In this document: piece by piece, positions 62,343 to 64,000 of the stretch | Layout: each line of letters begins with the position of its first letter | How positions within the stretch are numbered: the first letter of the stretch is position 1 | DNA from: Roseateles noduli | GTDB taxonomy: Bacteria; Pseudomonadota; Gammaproteobacteria; Burkholderiales; Burkholderiaceae_C | Direction: 5' to 3' | NCBI GenBank assembly: GCA_002205125.1 | Contig: NIOE01000014.1 | Coordinates: 124,001-188,000 of the forward strand | DNA length: 64,000 nt | Notes under the pieces: model-generated | Seen by the model: only the letters and a program-made list of their open reading frames with translations | Databases searched by the model: none | What the model was told of the DNA's origin: nothing | Program-made: the position numbers and the translations under genes

Positions 62343-63173
62343 TCACCTCGCGCCGTCGGCGACCGACACGAGCCCCTTCAGGATGGCAGGACCAGGATGC
62401 AAGTCGCGGTACTGACTCAGTTTCAAGGTGTCACTGCACGCCTGCGCATTCGCATTCGTCGCCCGCTTCGTCCATTTGTCTTTCCTGTCCTGCGGCAGCT
62501 GCTGGAAGGCTCGGCTGAGGGCCTGGCTGAGCACTTCCTCCAGCGCACGTTCAGGCGCGATGCCGAACAGCCGCTTGGCCTCCGCAGCATCTCCCGCCAG
62601 GGTCTTCAGCATGTTCGGATACTTCTTGTGGTGGATGCACTGGACAGCCAGATGAAGCCCTTTGCCGGCACCATAGGAAAACTTGGGTGCCACCAGCCGC
62701 CCGAGGCCGGCCGGGTGCTCGTCCGTGATCGCCTTCGCCACGTCGCTCGCAAACTGCGTCATGGGCACACCGCGCTTTCCGTCCAACGGGTTCAGCCAGG
62801 ATCTGCAGACCGCCGATGCGAGGAAATCTGAGCGCGCCTCAGCGATCACATCGATCGAGGCATAGTCACCTTCGACGGCATCCCCGCCGGCAAGTTGGAA
62901 TCGCTTTTGGTCCGAGCCGCGAACGCAAACCTGCTCGTAGTCCGAAGAAGCTCTTCGGCCAGGTTCCTGAACCTCCTCATGGTCCGAAGAGGGCGCGGCG
63001 ATGGCGCTTGCCGAAGCCATACCGTAGACGTTCTGGTCCACGGATCGAGAGGCATGCTGCCGGTCGTAGGGTGCGTCGACGTGGGCGTGGGCGTGGGCGC
63101 GGGGTTTGTCCACGTGGGCGTAGATGGACTCACCGACTTGATAGTGGGTCGGGGATGTGAGGCCAATGGTCAT
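62343..63173 (-). CDS. unknown protein C with repeated YAx[VI]D tyrosine motifs (putative effector)
   Basis: A 276-residue protein of unknown function. Six tyrosines lie in the first 104 residues: Y11, Y18 (ESIYAHVD, ITIM-like), Y36, Y50, Y79 (SDYEQV, ITIM-like) and Y104 (GDYASIDV). SIYAHVD is nearly the same as TIYATVD of protein A. Residues 27-33 hold alternating His/Ala. The helical C-terminus (FSYGAGKGLHLAV and following, 165-240) aligns loosely with the core of A and B. No signal peptide. ATG 63173 has GGAGG at good spacing. Base composition is less GC-rich than the neighbouring genes. Confidence 0.6.
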   Translation of the reverse strand: MTIGLTSPTHYQVGESIYAHVDKPRAHAHAHVDAPYDRQHASRSVDQNVYGMASASAIAAPSSDHEEVQEPGRRASSDYEQVCVRGSDQKRFQLAGGDAVEGDYASIDVIAEARSDFLASAVCRSWLNPLDGKRGVPMTQFASDVAKAITDEHPAGLGRLVAPKFSYGAGKGLHLAVQCIHHKKYPNMLKTLAGDAAEAKRLFGIAPERALEEVLSQALSRAFQQLPQDRKDKWTKRATNANAQACSDTLKLSQYRDLHPGPAILKGLVSVADGAR

Positions 63174-63184
63174 GGGATTCCTCC

Positions 63185-63222
63185 AAAGAAAAAGCGCGCG
63201 ACCCGTCAGGACCGCGCGCTTG
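63185..63222 (-). terminator. intrinsic terminator after the phytase-like gene
   Basis: On the minus strand AAGCGCGCG and CGCGCGCTT form a nine-base stem followed by TTTTTCTTT. The protein C ribosome binding site GGAGG begins only three bases after it, so protein C needs a start of transcription within the hairpin region or read-through. Confidence 0.85.
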
Positions 63223-63270
63223 TCAGTGGAGATGGGATCGGGAACGTTCCCGCCTTGACGGGTCAGCCGA

Positions 63271-64000
63271 TCACGGCAGGCTGTAGGTGTTGAGCGCCTT
63301 CGGGAACTTGAACAGCCACAGGTGCGTCAGGCGATCCACCTCATTGCCGCGCGTCACGCGCGACAGGACCGCGCCGCTGGCACAGGTGCCGTCCTGGACG
63401 ATCACGCCATTGACGTCGACCGTGCACTCGGTCGGATCGCCGGCGACGACCTTGCCCTTGGCGTCCACCAGCACCGACTTCAGGCCGAAGTCGTTGTCGT
63501 TGATCAGCGCCAGCGTGTTGCCGTCGACGATCGCCAGGCCCTCGGCCTTCTCGGCCCTCCAGCCCGCGGCGTTCAGGTCCAGCAGCACCGTCTTCTTCAG
63601 CTTCACGACGTTCGCCCAGCTCACCGCCGACGCGGTCACGCCGTCGATGCTGTTCTTCTCCAGCTCGATGCCGATCGCGGCGATGTCGGTCGCCGTGGCC
63701 GGCAGCTCGACCAGCATCAGGAAGTTGCGCACCGCGCCGGTCGAATCGGCGCCCTGCTCGACGACGATGAACTTGCCGTTGCCCAGCGACACCAGGTCGC
63801 CCAGCTTGGCGCTGCCGGTGCGGTTGCGGTCCCACTTCTCGCCCTTGGCGGCGAGCGGGTAGCTCAGCGGGTAGGCGTAAAGCTTCGAGGTCTCGGTCTT
63901 CGGGTCGAACTCGATCCAGCGCGCGAACTGCGCGAAGTCGCGGACCTTGACCTTGTCGTCCTTCTTGCCGTCCTGGTCGAGGTCGGCGCTGTCCACGGCC
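63271..64000 (-). CDS. esterase-like phytase-domain protein, N-terminus outside window
   Basis: The C-terminal 242 codons of a protein with the esterase-like activity of phytase domain (PF13449 type). The diagnostic stretch is AEGLAIVDGNTLALINDNDF followed by GLKSVLVD. Other blocks are GDLVSLGNGKFIVVEQG and SRVTRGNEVDRLTHLWLFKF. The frame is open to the window's right edge, and GTG 63996 is internal, not a proven start. Such proteins are usually exported and may release phosphate from organic esters. Ends with a clear terminator. Confidence 0.8.
   Translation of the reverse strand, partial: AVDSADLDQDGKKDDKVKVRDFAQFARWIEFDPKTETSKLYAYPLSYPLAAKGEKWDRNRTGSAKLGDLVSLGNGKFIVVEQGADSTGAVRNFLMLVELPATATDIAAIGIELEKNSIDGVTASAVSWANVVKLKKTVLLDLNAAGWRAEKAEGLAIVDGNTLALINDNDFGLKSVLVDAKGKVVAGDPTECTVDVNGVIVQDGTCASGAVLSRVTRGNEVDRLTHLWLFKFPKALNTYSLP

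Noticed and set aside
63050-63115. GTGGGC-type short tandem repeats in the protein C gene
   Set aside because: They encode the alternating His/Ala stretch and are in frame; a coding low-complexity segment, not a CRISPR or separate repeat element.
57811-63173. EPIYA motifs in the tyrosine-rich proteins
   Set aside because: The YA sites have no Glu-Pro before the Ile-Tyr, so they are not classical EPIYA; described as ITIM/ITSM-like instead.
58642-63290. Search for HrpB/HrpX-type (TTCG-N16-TTCG) or HrpL-type boxes before proteins A, B and C
   Set aside because: None found at a sensible position, so type III co-regulation is not supported by promoter sequence.
1-64000. tRNA, rRNA, insertion sequences, integrases, CRISPR arrays
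   Set aside because: None could be recognised by eye on either strand; dedicated covariance and repeat searches were not possible here.

Overview
The window is strongly GC-rich and densely packed, and its gene content fits a Betaproteobacterium of the Burkholderiales (Roseateles/Mitsuaria/Rubrivivax-like). Pointers are a QueE with the C-x14-C-x2-C cluster loop, an orphan Bug-family binding protein, a short H-NS protein with the GRTWTGVGKRPNWF C-terminus and CysB-type LysR regulators. The genus is inferred. I saw no rRNA, tRNA, insertion sequence, prophage or CRISPR array.

Layout. 1-2.0 kb: GNAT enzyme (cut by the window edge), DnaQ-like exonuclease and MazG-like pyrophosphohydrolase. 2.0-3.8 kb: queD-queE, flanked on both sides by two related non-coding regions with DnaA-box-like sites and a DnaA-trio-like element beside AT-rich DNA. 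4.1-4.8 kb: RelE-type toxin-antitoxin. 4.9-11 kb: S1/P1 nuclease, Mop protein, serine hydrolase, SRPBCC protein, DsbD-like thiol reductase and a secreted thioredoxin-fold partner. 11.1-16.5 kb: a very large pseudokinase/ATPase/GAF/PAS/diguanylate cyclase. 16.6-28.8 kb: a sulfur-acquisition block (two sulfate-binding proteins, CysTWA, two CysB-like LysR proteins, a TonB receptor, two TIGR02285-type periplasmic proteins). 29.4-31.1 kb: GAF and receiver pair and a glycosyltransferase. 31.4-35.2 kb: tauD and a sulfonate-type ABC transporter, then VapBC. 35.9-42.3 kb: polar amino-acid transporter parts without an ATPase, a 2OG-Fe(II) oxygenase, and cystathionine beta-synthase with gamma-lyase/synthase. 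42.6-49 kb: NhaR-like regulator, Bax-inhibitor-1 protein, GNAT, oxidoreductase and M3 peptidase. 49-52.4 kb: D-tartrate dehydratase locus. 52.6-54 kb: HigB with an HTH-ImmA antitoxin. 54-57.1 kb: acetolactate synthase, Lrp and GntR. 57.4-64 kb: H-NS protein, three related unknown proteins, M13 peptidase, universal stress protein and a phytase-like esterase (cut by the window edge).

How it fits together. From 16.6 to 42.3 kb most genes gather sulfate, sulfonate or sulfur amino acids, and several share a TTGCTTA-type upstream element that may be a CysB-family site. The most unusual content is the protein trio at 57.8-63.2 kb. They share a helical C-terminal core, but their N-termini are rich in eukaryotic-style interaction motifs: ITIM/ITSM-like tyrosine motifs and a YxN motif in two of them, and two class II SH3-ligand motifs in the third. 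No secretion machinery is visible here, so a host-effector role is a hypothesis. The second most unusual item is the duplicated oriC-like DNA around queE-queD.
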